From Flammula alnicola (Eukaryota > Basidiomycota > Agaricomycetes > Agaricales > Strophariaceae): a stretch of 64,000 bases of DNA. Where the stretch lies: the NCBI GenBank assembly GCA_015499995.1, contig JADNRV010000063.1, positions 186,001 to 250,000 of the forward strand, given 5' to 3'. The translations under genes were made by a program, and so were the position numbers. The notes beneath the pieces are model-generated. The model was not told the origin of the DNA and made no database searches. It was given only the letters and a program-made list of their open reading frames with translations. Shown here piece after piece: positions 46,580 through 58,664 of this stretch; positions within the stretch are counted from its first letter, which is position 1; each line of letters starts with the position of its first letter.

Positions 46580-48090
46580 ATATAGACGTCGCACGAATGT
46601 GTCTCCTATTTCCCGAACACACATTGGTATCTGGCCTTGTGAAGTACTCCGCGGAGGGCTGACACTAGTTAGACACTGTCAGCCTCAAGAGACCGCTGAT
46701 CGAACCTGGAGACAAACGACCATCCTCTCGAGGTTTATATAGCCTATCCTCCCCCTTCACCTCTTTCTCATCCCACCTCATCTTTCCCTTAAGAGGCGAT
46801 TCACATCGGGCGATTTATTCTACTACTACTGAGGTAGCATATAGCATACACCATGCACGCTACATCGCCCTCGCCATCACAAGCGGCCGCGTTGTCCTGG
46901 CACATTAGCTCGCCATGCACACTACCTGGCTTGCATTACTCGCACCATTGGTGACGATCCTTGTCGTCGCCACTGCTCGCACAGATAGGATCAGGGTATG
47001 CCAACTTCTGTCGATCGGTTGTCTTTTGATTTAACTTTATACTCGTTTAGCGCCCGTCTCAGACTCCCATCAGTCACACATGATTCATCCCGAGTATTTA
47101 TGGAAACGATTGACGATGAATATTGCCTACAATAATGTGTGTATATGATCCTTAAGTGCGTCCTGTAGGTTATCTCGCTAAACGTTTAGCTCCAGGTCGA
47201 TGCTATCAATCAGGCGGCAATAAGGCGTTCCTCTTCAATCGTGGACCGTCGTCTTTCAACGTCAACTTCTGCACCGCGGCGGCTGACCGGCGTCTAGGCA
47301 TTAAATATTAAACCTCGGCGTGTTTTATATGACCTGTCTACTCTGTCAGACTCCAATCATCAGAAGCTGACAAATATTTCGGTAAACTATCAACTTGTAT
47401 GGCTTGTTATCATAGCTGAACACCTTTTCGGCAGCGTTCAGTCTCCGTCGTCGATGTTGCGTCGAAACATTATTCATGCCGCATGTGACAGGCCGTCGAC
47501 CTACTTATCTTCTTTCAATGACCTCTCGCAGTCGATGCTCAGGTCGACAATTATTCTTGTACGTGTCTGCCATTGTTTCGTTGAACCGTTGCTCACTCAT
47601 CATCTAGCTTTTTTTTGATCGTTTCGTTTGTTGTTATGTCAAGCCACGGAACACTGGGTCCACTCAAGAAATTCGGCACGGGTGGTGATGGCTCTGTCGT
47701 CCATATCTCGTTTCGAATCGCAGCGGACGGAGGCCCATGCGACACGACCGTCGTACCTGGGCCGAGGCATGATCCTCGGGGGGCCCAGAGACTGATCACC
47801 TTTGGTGCAACCGGACGTCGCCGTCGAGCAGATGCCCATGGCATGATTCGAAGGGGGAAACTGAAATTAAATAAAATGCGAGTACGTCAAGACAAAAAAA
47901 GTAGGAAGGCGCTCATATAGGAGCCCCCACCCCGTTGACGACGCATCGGGGCGGGCGTGGGACATGGGTTCTCGTCGGTGTACTCTTTTTCTTGGGCCTC
48001 CTCTATCTCTACATGCTTATGTACGAAATGACATGTTGTGCACCCCTACGGGGTCAATGCGCTGCGGCGCCTGTTTGATCTTGAGTTTTT
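46580..48090 (+). repeat. Dispersed repeat family, copy B (inverted)
   Basis: The reverse complement of copies A and C: GGAGGGCTGACAC near 46652, GGTTTATATAG near 46732, the block GACGGAGGCCCATGCGACAC at about 47730, and the ACCCC-TAC-GGGGT hairpin at 48042-48054. It is more diverged and shorter in the middle than A and C. With copy C it forms a large inverted repeat around 48090-48290. Confidence 0.8.
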
Positions 48091-48289
48091 TGATTTGATT
48101 TGATCAGTATTAAGTATTCAGTAGTCTTCGAGAGCCCAGTTTCCGACTCTCATGATGATATATTACGTATGTCCTAGAAGAGAGCACACTTGCTGGCGCT
48201 GAGAAAATAGAGTTGGCTCTCAGCTATATTTGAGGGTCAGTATTGATTCGACGCAGATCGTCAGGCGGAGCCGTTGAAATTTACGTCCG

Positions 48290-50050
48290 CAAAAATGTAG
48301 AGATTTCGTCCGGCTGACTTACGCCTGTGAGTCAGAGAATTGACTAAAGTCCCCCGCTTGAACACAGGCTGAAGACTAAGCAATTCCTCGAGACTGAACT
48401 GAATGAAAAAAAAAAAAACTCAAGTCACACAGGCGCCGCAGCGCATTGACCCCGTAGGGGTGCACAACATGTCATTTCGTACATAAGCATGTAGAGATAG
48501 AGGAGGCCCAAGAAAAGAGTACACCGACGAGAACCCATGTCCCACGCCCGCCCCGATGCGTCGTCAACGGGGTGGGGGCTCATATATGAGCGCCTTCCTA
48601 CTTTTTTTTGTCTTGACGTACTCGCATTTTTATTTTTATTTTTATTTTCCCCCTTCGAATCATGCCATAGGCACCAGCTCGACGGCGACGTCCGGTTGCA
48701 CCAAAGGTGATCAGTCTCTGGGCCCCCCGAGGATCGTGCCTCGGCCCAGGTACGACGGTCGTGTCGCATGGGCCTCCGTCCGTCTGCGATTCGAAACGAG
48801 ATATGGACGACAGAGCCATCACCACCCGTGCCGATTTTATTGAGTGGACCCGATGTGCGGTTGCATACATGACTGACATAACAACAGACGAAAGAAAAGA
48901 AAGAAAGAAATTTAAAAAAGCTGGTCGATTTGTGAGCTACGATTCAACGAAACAACGACAAAGAAGACATACAAGAATAATTGTCGACCCAGCATCGACA
49001 GCGAGAGCCCATTGAAAGAAAGTGGGTCGATAATAACGAGGTGGTGATGGACGATAATATTTTGATGCATCAGCGACGATGGAGACTGGACGCTGCCGAA
49101 AGGAGATGGGCGCTAAACGAGTATAAGATTAAGTAAAAAGGCAATCGATGGACCGAAGAACATACACTAACCCTAGCTGTGCGAGTGGTGACGACAAAGA
49201 CTGTCACCGAGGCTTGCGAGTGGTTGTGAGAATGTAGGCAAGGTTGCGTGCATGGCGAATTACTGTGCCATCTGAGGGTAGTAAAGAAAGCGCCCAACGT
49301 AAACAAGTCTTAAGCGAGATGAGAGGCGAACATCTAGACTAGTATAACAGTCAACGAGGAAGAAAGAAGAGATAGGAAAAGGAAAGATACGTTGGTGACA
49401 GCTGGGGAAGAATGGGCGTGGCGTTAATCGATGACAGGATCCGTCGTCGACAACGCGAGCGCTTGTGATGGCGAAGGCCATGCAGCGTGCATGGCGTATG
49501 CTACCCCAGCAGCAGTAGAGCAAATCGCCCGGTGTGAGTAGTTTGTTAAGAAAGGCGAGGTGGTGGTGGGATGAGAGAAATTAGCAAAGAGGGAGAACGG
49601 GTTTATATAAACCTCTAGAGGATGGTCATGTTTGTCTCCAGGTTCGATCGTTGTTCTCTTGAGGCTGACAGTGCGGCTGACGCCGATGGTGCCAGCCCTC
49701 CGCGCAATAATTCGCAAGGCCAGAAACTAACGCGTGTTCCACGGAACGAAGCCAATTCGGGCAAGAAGAGACACATTTGGAATCGTGCTAAAACGAGGCG
49801 TTGTTTTCATCAGGCGGGGTGCTGCGCTCTCGTTATCTGTTCCCCATCTGAGATAAACAACATAAACTGCTCATTTGCGCAGACGTGTATTTTCATCGAT
49901 TAGACGAAAAAGCCGACTTGCAATGCTTATGGAGTCCCCCGAGTCACTGATACACCAGGGAGTGATTGCAAGGCACCAGAATGAGTCCCAAAACGAATCA
50001 CCTGGGTCATCTCCCAACTGATATCAGCGTACCTCGAGATAAGCGGTTTC
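48290..50050 (-). repeat. Dispersed repeat family, copy C (direct relative to copy A)
   Basis: It matches copy A from about 240 to 2000 with small insertions, for example in the A/T runs near 48410 and 48640. It keeps the ACCCCGTAGGGGT hairpin (48449-48461) and the TATA palindrome (49600-49613). Similarity continues past the GGGCTGAC block into ATTTTCATCGATTAGACGAA near 49890 and CACCAGAATGAGTCCC near 49975. Confidence 0.8.
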
Positions 50051-50258
50051 ACTGAGATCGATGATGGGCAATGACCAATCGAAAATCCACGAAGTCAAAC
50101 ATAACGAAATCCTAGAATCCAGCAGAAGCCAATGCAGTGACATGCCGGACGCAGTGGGAGTTCAGCGGCGAGGGATGTCGATGAGTGTCGATGTTATAAT
50201 GTACACAGCTAGTAGACATTATCCAGCTCGAATAAGGTAGGGGCCACCAATAAAAAGG

Positions 50259-51884
50259 CTAACGGTCTTCCCATGCTTCCCTCGCAAACTTCTTGCATTC
50301 GTCCTTATGCCAGTACTTCCAATCCCTGAACGAAATTACAATCAGTTATTAAGTTCAGAACCATTTTCCCAACCGAACTTCACTCACTTCGTCTGGCAAG
50401 CTCTATCGCAGTAGAAAACCGCATAGCACCCCATGCACGTCGCCCTCTTCACGCTGTGTGTGTCCAAACCATGCGGGCAAACTAGGGTACCACACTTCCT
50501 GTCCAGACGATGTCTCTCCCTCACGTCCTCATCCCTGATTCCGAGGAACTTAATCAACTCCAACCAGAGGTAGAGATACTTCTCGTCCGGGTTTTTGACC
50601 TCTTTCCCCATCGCTAAGAGGATCGGGATACCGATGCGTTCGAAAGCCGTCCGCGCAGCGTCGAGGAACGCCGGTTTGGAGTAATACTCGCAGTCAGGCA
50701 CGCCAGCGCACCTGATGCAGTGTTTGATTGTCTCGAAGGTCATGCATCATGTACCAGTAATGCATCTGGTTTGTTGTTGACCCGGTTTTGTTCACGATCC
50801 TCAGCACCGTGGCGCCGACTTCGATGAAGCATGTGTTTGCGATCAAGTCGGTGAACATTTCCATGGTGTTGTCCGCGTTTTGTAGGATAAATCTAAGAAA
50901 GAAGGGCATGGCGCATTGATCAGAGATCACTGCTCATAGAGATATTTGTGGCCTACGTTGTGAAGAGGCCTCCTCTCTGGACCATTAGCTCGGCCATGTT
51001 TTTTGAAACGTTGCTGTTCAATTGGCGTCGCATTGCAGCCATGACTTGTTTATGAACCCGTCCTTTGATAAAATGCGGAAAGAAAGGTTGCTTATCCCGA
51101 ACGAATTTGGAGAGCAACGCGATATCGTCTGCCAGAGGATCTCCGAGCAGTTTCTTGTCCTTCAGAATGGAATTTATTCGGGACACAAAAGACTTTATGT
51201 TGACAACCTTGAGCGCATTCTCCATAACAGCTTCTGGGCGTTTAGTTCCCATGAAGTCTCGGGGAGAAAAAAGACGACCCGCGGTTTGCAGCAGAAATTT
51301 CCGACTATCGACATCAGGGGGAGCATCTAGCCAATAAGTTAAAACGAGCTTGATTCAAGTCTTTTCATCACACAATTTCCTATTTTCATCAGTCAGATTT
51401 CGGGCCCCTAACACCAGAGGATAAATACCGTTTCATATCAGGCTCGTGGAGTATGAACCTATCAGTTTCGACACTAGCATCCTCCTCGTATCGTATGTGT
51501 GTCCCATAAGAGTCAACAAACGAAAATCTTCGTAAATGACATCAAGGATGCTCTGGTACGATGAATGGATCTCCTGAAGAATGGCAGCGTCCTTTTTTTC
51601 AGTCTTATCTAGATGGATCGAAGAGATGATGTTGATGAGGCCTAGTATCGAGGGTTCCCAGTGAAGCTTTCCCTTCGTGTTCATGGGCGCCCGTTTTCCA
51701 AGATATGTCGAATGAACACCGTCGCAGCTCCTGCACGTCGATAGCGAGCACCGACGCCCGTCGCAGTCGCGGCGGCAACTCTGACCATGAAAGAGGACGT
51801 CGGGATCTCTTTTTCCGCTTCTCTAACAGCCTGCCGAGGGTGGAGTCTTTCCAGTTTGCGCTTTGCCATGAAGGATGGACCCAT
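50259..51884 (-). CDS. MYND-type zinc-finger protein
   Basis: The ATG at 51884 begins MGPSFMAKRKLERLHPRQAV. Exons with helical, uncharacterised sequence follow (HWEPSILGLINIISSIHLD, NALKVVNIKSFVSRINSIL, LLSKFVRDKQPFFPHFIKG). The C-terminal zinc finger is CGTLVCPHG...CMGCYAVFYCDRACQ and, after an intron, DWKYWHKDECKKFAREAWE, matching the MYND Cys/His order with a C-x-x-C start. MYND fingers bind Pro-rich peptides in regulatory proteins. Agaricomycetes have many such proteins of unknown role. One base is probably missing near 51684 (HILENGR then MNTKGK), in a C run. Confidence 0.75.
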
Positions 51885-52175
51885 GCATGATGGACAAAAC
51901 GCAGGCAGGAGGTCCTGGATGGGAACCAGTCGACTAGTAGTACTACTACTTCCGGATCATGTGATCGCCTGGCTAGCGAGGCTAGATCCTACCGTTGTCA
52001 GGACACTGCGTCTACCTGTACCGAGAGTCAGGAAGGCTGTTTTGTACCGCCACTTCTCCACAGTTACATCAATCAAAGACTCGCCATGATATTCTTTTTG
52101 TCGAGCTCCTACCTGTGGGTGTGGTTCTTCAACTGACACCTTCATCACTCGCGATCCGACACCTCCGTTAACCCG

Positions 52176-53810
52176 ATGGGTCCATCCGTCATATTTGACG
52201 ATACAGACCCATTTCTTCTCCTCTCAAATGGTAGTTGGACGCGCAAAGCAGGAGCCGACTCTACTTTCAACAATACCCTCACCGTTTATAACCCACAACT
52301 CAGAATACGGCGGGTTCGCCATGGCTTAATACCTCTTTTTTCTACGGTACGGTGCCTCTCTTTGTCGCGTCATTTATTTCGAAATAAAGCTGAATTTTTA
52401 ATGCTGGTTCTAGGATCTGATATCAATATTTATGGCACGTTGACGAACACCGTGTCCATGCGCTATTCCTTCGACAATGGGAGCATGATAACTGCGACTG
52501 TGAGCCCAACGATACCAACAGTGCAGCAGGAAAGGTGCGTACGTCTGATAGACTAGTTTGCCTTCACCCAAGAGTACTCATTAATCGTGGTTTCTATCGA
52601 CATCAGAGTGGTGTCAACCTCCTAAGCTTACAAGGCTCAGCGGCAAAGATATCCCACATCCTCGAGCTCTTCCCAACCTCAGGGCTATTGAGCATCGACT
52701 ACATCACCGTCAAGCCTAGCAAATATACGAACATTACTGGACACAACCTCATCATCGACGATACCGACGAACGATCCAATACGCCGGCACTTGGAACCAA
52801 ACCACGCGCGATTTCCCACTATTCGGATCACCGTACAATGGAACGATATCGGGAAGCAATACGACGGGGTCGACGATGAACTTTACCTATGCTGGTCAGT
52901 ACTCATCAATTCTGCGTTGCTTTCTCGAGGTGTCTTGACGTTCTTGTCAATTTTCTCGTCGCGTCGATAGGAGGCTCCATCTCGGTATATGGCCTGCTAC
53001 ATCCACAGGCCGGGAAGTTGTCTGCCTCATTCTCCGTCGACGGAGGAGCTTCGACAAATTTCACGCCCTACGACGGATCTCAGACCGCCAATGCCTCTTC
53101 GTGGCTTTTATTCCAGCAATTCTTCCACCAAGACCTCGCGCCTGGGAACCATTCATTGCTCGTGACGTTAGAACAGGCCACAGGCTCGCAGGTATGACAA
53201 TTATTCGGTCCTTACCTTTCGCCTCTCATCTATTATCATCTTTCGCTCTCTCTTTCTCGTAGATGTTATGGATAGATTCTATCATCTACCAGGGCGCTCT
53301 CGTAGCTGAAGCCGTAAATTCCCCTAACACAACTGGCTCGGGCAACACCACCAACACCAACAACCCACCAAGCCCCATAAACTAAAGATCTCGGGATCCG
53401 CCATTGGAGGGATCGTTGCATTCATCGTCATCGCAGTGGCCATTGTAGCATCATCTGGTGGATAAGGCAAAGACGCAGGAAGTTGGCGGCGCGGAGGTGG
53501 ATATCGAGTCCTATCGATGGTCAGTTCTCCTATTTATCCCTTTCGCGTCTTGCTGACGGCCTTGACAAGTTCATTGACTTATCTAATACTTCGCTCTTTC
53601 AGAAAATGTCCCATACGACAGCCTCCCCATGTACCCTCCTCACTCCAGTCCAACATTGACACGGCAGGTCGACGCCGACCCCCCACCATTCACACCTACC
53701 CGCAGCCGGGCCAGCCAAGAGTACCGCCCGCGTCCTGCCCAAGATTCAGATCCAGTCCCAACGACGCCGAGGATCCGCCTCCGTACGATGAGGGTCTAAA
53801 TGTGCGGTAG
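52176..53810 (+). CDS. Single-pass membrane protein with two beta-sandwich-like extracellular modules and a PPPY tail
   Basis: The frame opens at 52176 (MGPSVIFDDTDPFLLLSNGS). An upstream MIFFLSSSYLWVWFF at 52087, in the same frame but with a TGA between, may be the signal peptide. Two similar modules carry VIFDDTD...GSDINIYGTL and LIIDDTDE...GGSISVYGLLHPQ, followed by FFHQDLAPGNHSLLVTLEQA and MLWIDSIIYQG, the pattern of a common basidiomycete surface-protein family. A membrane helix follows (SAIGGIVAFIVIAVAIV), then basic WWIRQRRRKLAARR and a Pro/Ser/Thr-rich tail ending DPPPYDEGLNVR. The PPPY motif could bind WW domains of ubiquitin ligases. Several one-base losses (near 52310, 53450 and 53764) interrupt it. 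Confidence 0.6.
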
Positions 53811-54090
53811 CAAGGGTGGATATCGGTTATCTCATATAGACTCTTATTTATGTTAATTAACGACTGTAACAAACTCTAATGAACATTCGCTCTCCCTCGC
53901 ATACTTATGCTTCTCTTCTCGTCTCTCGAAGGTGACTCAACTCGATTTTGGGTATGTACAGGTCACAACATAGCAAAGGAGGCTGTATAGGTATAGTTGT
54001 CTACGGCCCAAAGTCTAACCACATATCTTAGCAATAATCACTCAAACCCTCCACCTCCATGGCGTTCCGTTTCCCTATCAATCATCATAA

Positions 54091-54928
54091 TCATGATTGT
54101 TGCGTAGCCCGAGCCATTTGGGCGAGGTGGACTGTCCCTTGCCACCAGATAACCATTCCGAATCCAACGATGCCATGCGCGGTGCCCCATACGAGTTCTG
54201 GTGTGACTTTCCATCTAGAGGTCGGGAGATCAGCATTGAGCGGAATAAAGGCAGGTGATAGAGAAAAAAAAGGACGAGGCGACAAAAGACTCACGCCTCC
54301 GCCACGGGCCGAAAGAATGCGGGATGAATCGCGGAGCTTGATAGAGAATGGTTGAGCACACGGTGTGGTATACGGTAAGCCCAATAGCTAGAGCGCGTTT
54401 TCCGGGCAAGAATTCTGTGTGTGTCAGTGCAATGAGGATATGAGGAGAATGACGTGGATCCAAGGTCGAAGACAGAGACAAAGTCGGAGGACATGAATAG
54501 AAAGTAAGCGAGAGATCAGTGCCAGGGTTCGATAAGGTATTCAGGAAACACGCACCAGGGAGATTGAAGCACAACAGCGAGGTAATACACGAAGCGAGGA
54601 CCAACGCAGAGTACATCTGCTCAGAAAGTCGAAGCGTCACGGCAAGATAATGAATATTTTCGTTTAGTCAAATCATAACGACATGAGCCCACACACACCT
54701 TAAGAAAGACAACAGCGGTGTTGTTCAGCTGCATGAACGGCAGGTTCGCAGGCGACCATATCCCTTGAATGGCGATTGGAATTTCGAGCGCGATGTGCAC
54801 AAGAAAGATAGCAGAGCTATTGTATTCAAAATACAAACAGAAATACGATGGTCAAGTACTCCAGGTCAGCGACAACACAGACGCCTTGGGAAGAGACTGA
54901 ACACTTACAGAGGGCTTCGAACAGACAT
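54091..54928 (-). CDS. Four-helix membrane protein of unknown function
   Basis: The ATG at 54928 gives MSVRSPL, followed by an intron and then EYNSSAIFLVHIALEIPIAI, LNNTAVVFLK, LYSALVLASCITSLLCFNLP, GKRALAIGLTVYHTVCSTIL and ELVWGTAHGIVGFGMVIWWQ. Four hydrophobic helices over about 165 residues, with GT-AG introns between exons, fit small fungal membrane proteins annotated only as hypothetical. A polar loop FIPHSFGPVAEALNADLPTS lies before the last helix. One frame problem near 54835 may be another one-base loss. No function proposed. Confidence 0.55.
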
Positions 54929-55921
54929 ATTAGGTGTATACTAAGGCGCTAGAGAGGAAGAAGAAGGGGATGGCGGTGGGAAAGGGCAAAGGACGACGTG
55001 GGCAGGAACAAAGCTTGCTGAATCATGCTCAAGTCGAGTTATTTCTCATGCATATTGTTGGCGTACATGTGGACGCGTCGAGCGCTATCTATCTGCGTAA
55101 AAGTTTCCTCCGATCAAATTCCCGCCCCTGAGTAGACTTGAAACCTATAATTACACCTTAAATTGCAGGACACAGTGTGGAGGACGGTCCGCGTTGACTT
55201 TTTAATGAGCGAGTCGATATCTCGGTTTTTCAGAAACTATGAACTTCTAGTAGACTCCCTCCTTGCAGAAATCTCAGAAAAAAACTTGCTCAAGGAAGGT
55301 GGACGCAAGGAGGACGGTACAGGATCGTGCACATGTGTAATCTCCGAGTGTGCATGTGGCCATTAGGTTCATGGCTACCCTACCACCAAAAATTCAAGAG
55401 CGTCAAGAGCGAGCGCCGTTCTCGTTCATAGGTCAAATGCACAACAACGCTGAAAATATGGCATCTTCACATCGAATATCAATCATTGCTTAGGATTGTG
55501 CTAGAATCCGTCTTTTATACTATCCACTGGGTGGACCAACGCTAGCTCATAGAGTACAGGGTATGGGAATGGTTCAGGTGAACGCCCCTCGTCGAGGTGC
55601 CAGGTGACTTTCCACAGTGGAAGAGAGGACCATTTCGTGATAAGATCGGAAAGCTTGGTCGGTGGGCCTTTCTGTTATTTAAACATCAAACAAGTTCAGA
55701 TGAATCCATAGTGCATCTCTTGGTTTATGAGCCTACCGTGAGCCATGCCAGGACACGCTTGGCGTGGTGCCTATGTAGTCCTCGTTGTAGATGCGGAGAT
55801 GACAAGTACAAAGCCGTGGCATGAAGAAGTCTGTCGATGAGATCGTTGTGGTGTTTTCTGGTCCGGACAAGGCTGTAAGTCCATGCTTGTGCGTAACTAC
55901 GAAACCAGAGAAAGTCAGATT
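54929..55921. other. Intergenic, about 1 kb, no supported gene
   Basis: A frame at 55163-55366 ends in GSCTCVISECACGH, cysteine-rich but without splice context or recognised family. Confidence 0.4.
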
Positions 55922-58340
55922 CTATAACAGATAATTCAACAAACTAGCAACGTACTCGGCTGCGTTCCACTGTTTTGAGATTGCATGAGGTGCGGCACCG
56001 AGGAGCGTCAGCGCGATGGATGAGTGTACGTTAGAGTTAATGTATTTCCCCAATGGCCTTGGTTTCTCGAGAAACCTACAGAAGAGCTCCGATTTTATAC
56101 CCAGACGATAGTCGGACGAAGAATCAGCGAAGAGCATTGGATCCTGAGGCCAGGTCGATGGAGGTGGGGAGACGGCGTTGGAACCAGAAATGCTGTAACC
56201 ATAAAGGAACAGTTTGAGTGGTCCAAGAAAAGAATCAAGCCCCTTTTCGATAATGGCCTGGAAGTCGAGCAGGATCTTGCTTGAGACTTCACCACTCAGA
56301 AGAATGCCCAAGAGAACACGCGCTGACTCAGAATCTGGAATTTGCGCGAGGTGTTGCGCGAAACTGGCGTCGAAAGCTTTGGAGTATTGCTCAACGATGG
56401 CAGTGACGATGTCCGTGATATCTTCGCCCTTAAAAATTGCAATGAATTCAATTTGTTTCATGACATTCATAAGGAAGAAGACCTTTTTCAACCAAGTGAT
56501 AACAGTACCAAGCTCTTTCGACATACATTGGATGTCGGGGTTGCCGCTGACCCAACGGCTTTGTCCAGGACACCCGACCAACTCTTGAATGTCGAATGTA
56601 TCGAGAGCTTCCCGCAGTCTTTCCTCATTCACACGGGGAGAAGATAAAGATTGGACCAAGATCCAATCATCGCAGACGTTGAATTGGTGCAAATCATTGA
56701 GTAGATCTTCATCGTACTGTGACTTAGAGCAGTGATAACACCAGAAAATGACGGCGTACACCCAGACAACTAGAACAGTTAAAGAGTTTGCATTATTAAT
56801 AGGCAGATACACAAAAATACGGAGGAATTCCAGTGCTTACGATATTCGTCCGAACGTACACACGCAGAGGAGAATTGGGTCATGACGCGTATGCAGGACC
56901 GACTGATCCTGGTATGGACTGCAGAAACCTTGATGAAAAAACGCCTCGAACGCTTCTCCTTCCTCAAGAAGTCAGAAAAAGAAGTATGGTGGAATCTGAT
57001 CGCAGAACTCTGGCCATTATCAGACGGGGAAGTGATAGAGATAAGAGAGTGAAGGTTGCGCAGAGACCGGAAGGAGTCTCCTGGATTCAAGGAAAGAAGC
57101 TGGTCAATGACGGTCAGCAAGTTCATGGTACTGAGCGAGCTTCCCCACGTCGTAGCATATGCATCTGCCGCTTGTACTAAAGCGATGAGATGACCCAATA
57201 CGTCGAGCGTGCGCTCTGGATTACGGCATCTCAAGAGGATCCCGCTGTACAGCTTGTCTAGTTCCGACAACGCGGCTGGATCCCTTTTAGAAATGTCCAT
57301 AACGATGCGAAGTTGCTCGCAAGGCTCATAGTCCAAGTCGTCCACGAACTTGAGTACCGTTGAGGCATAAACAAATTGGCCAGAGCTCCGGCCTACGAGC
57401 TTGTTAATGATATAATCGGATGGCCAGGGCTTCGGAATGGACTTCATCGACTCGACATGAACAGGGTTATCGTGTATCCGTCAAATCCACTGCGCAGAAC
57501 CACACGAATATCTTCTTTTACGTCCTTGCGGTTGTCGAGTGATATACGCCACGTGACTTGACTGTAGGCAGGAGAGTCGAATTGGCTGAGGATGTGAAAC
57601 TCCGGTCGGCTCGCTATTATGAAGCAGAAGGGAAATTTGACGTCCTCCAAGGCCTGAAGAATGAATTGCAGAATATCCATCTGATGCTTGTCCGGCGTAC
57701 ACTCCCCGAATCCAATACACTCATCCAGCCCGTCGATGATAATTACTTGCGGTAATGGTTGAGGCGATGCCTGTCGTAGTTGGCCAAGCGGCTCCAAAAT
57801 CAAGTGCTTCAACTGGAGTTCCATGGACTTGCTAACGATAGCCGGGTCCGACTCGATAACCTCCTCAATCAATTCTTTGAGCTGCGGGACCTTGATCGCT
57901 AATTGGTACGCCAGTGTCGAAAAAAGTCGACTGCCGGTGTTGCGCTCCCGTGAAGTGCGTGAGAAGAAAAAGGAGGCAGCAAGGAGGCCAAATTCCTGGC
58001 ACAAGTCTGCGATCGTCTGTGAGATTGCAGATTTTCCCGCCCCAGCAGGCCCATGGAGGCGTAACACGCGCTTCGATCTCGATGGATTTCTTATCCAAGC
58101 CATGATGTCTTCAAGGATCGTTTTCCGCGTCTCCGGGTGACATTTGGGTGGGTCATATCGTTCATCGGAATCGTGAATTGCGCTGGTAGCGATGGCTTGA
58201 ACGAGATACTGAATACCTGCAACCAAAGCTGTGAGTGATGTACCTCATGAAAAGGCTGATTTGCGCATACCGTTCATCCCTCTTTTCTGGCTGATGAAGC
58301 TACCGCCAGTGACGAGGACATTGCAAGCATTGTCAAACAT
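55922..58340 (-). CDS. NLR (STAND) protein with NACHT domain (NLR 2)
   Basis: Exon 1 (58271-58340) encodes MFDNACNVLVTGGSFISQKR, a short N-terminus common in basidiomycete NLRs. A 54-base intron joins to GIQYLVQAIATSAIHDS. NACHT: CHPETRKTILEDIMAWI, Walker A LHGPAGAGKSAISQTIA, Walker B QVIIIDGLDEC, then FCFIIASRPE. Downstream come KPWPSDYIINKLVGRSSGQF, YASTVLKFVDD and IRFHHTSFSDFL, the usual post-NACHT region, and a C-terminal helical part from CYHCSKSQYDEDLLNDLHQF to 55922. No WD40, ANK or TPR repeats are present. One base is missing near 57465 (FDG then IHDNPVHVESMK). It would act as a nucleotide-driven switch in self/non-self or defence responses. Confidence 0.8.
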
Positions 58341-58664
58341 AAGATCGATGTTCGTCGAGGGCAAGAAAAGACTTGAGTCGATTCCAAGGCTATGGAATGA
58401 TGGGAGTCAGAAGAGAAGTGGTAACCGTAGGTGGAAGTGGCAATACCAGAAGTCCCTGAGCTGTATCTGGAAAGCACGTGTAGTGAGTTAATTCAGGATC
58501 TTGCCTATCTCCGAAGTGACAAGGCGATGGCTGTTTCCAAGAATCCGTAGACCTACCTTATCCTCGAATATGTGCTCTCAAACTCATCACGTTGCGAATG
58601 TCCGCATGAAAGCGTATATATTCAAGCAAGAGGTTAACCCAACAAACAAGAAAAGAGAAGGTGC

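Noticed and set aside
48425..48769. Minus-strand frame of 114 codons in repeat copy C
   Set aside because: It is not kept open in copies A and B and shows no protein pattern, so it is treated as part of the repeat.
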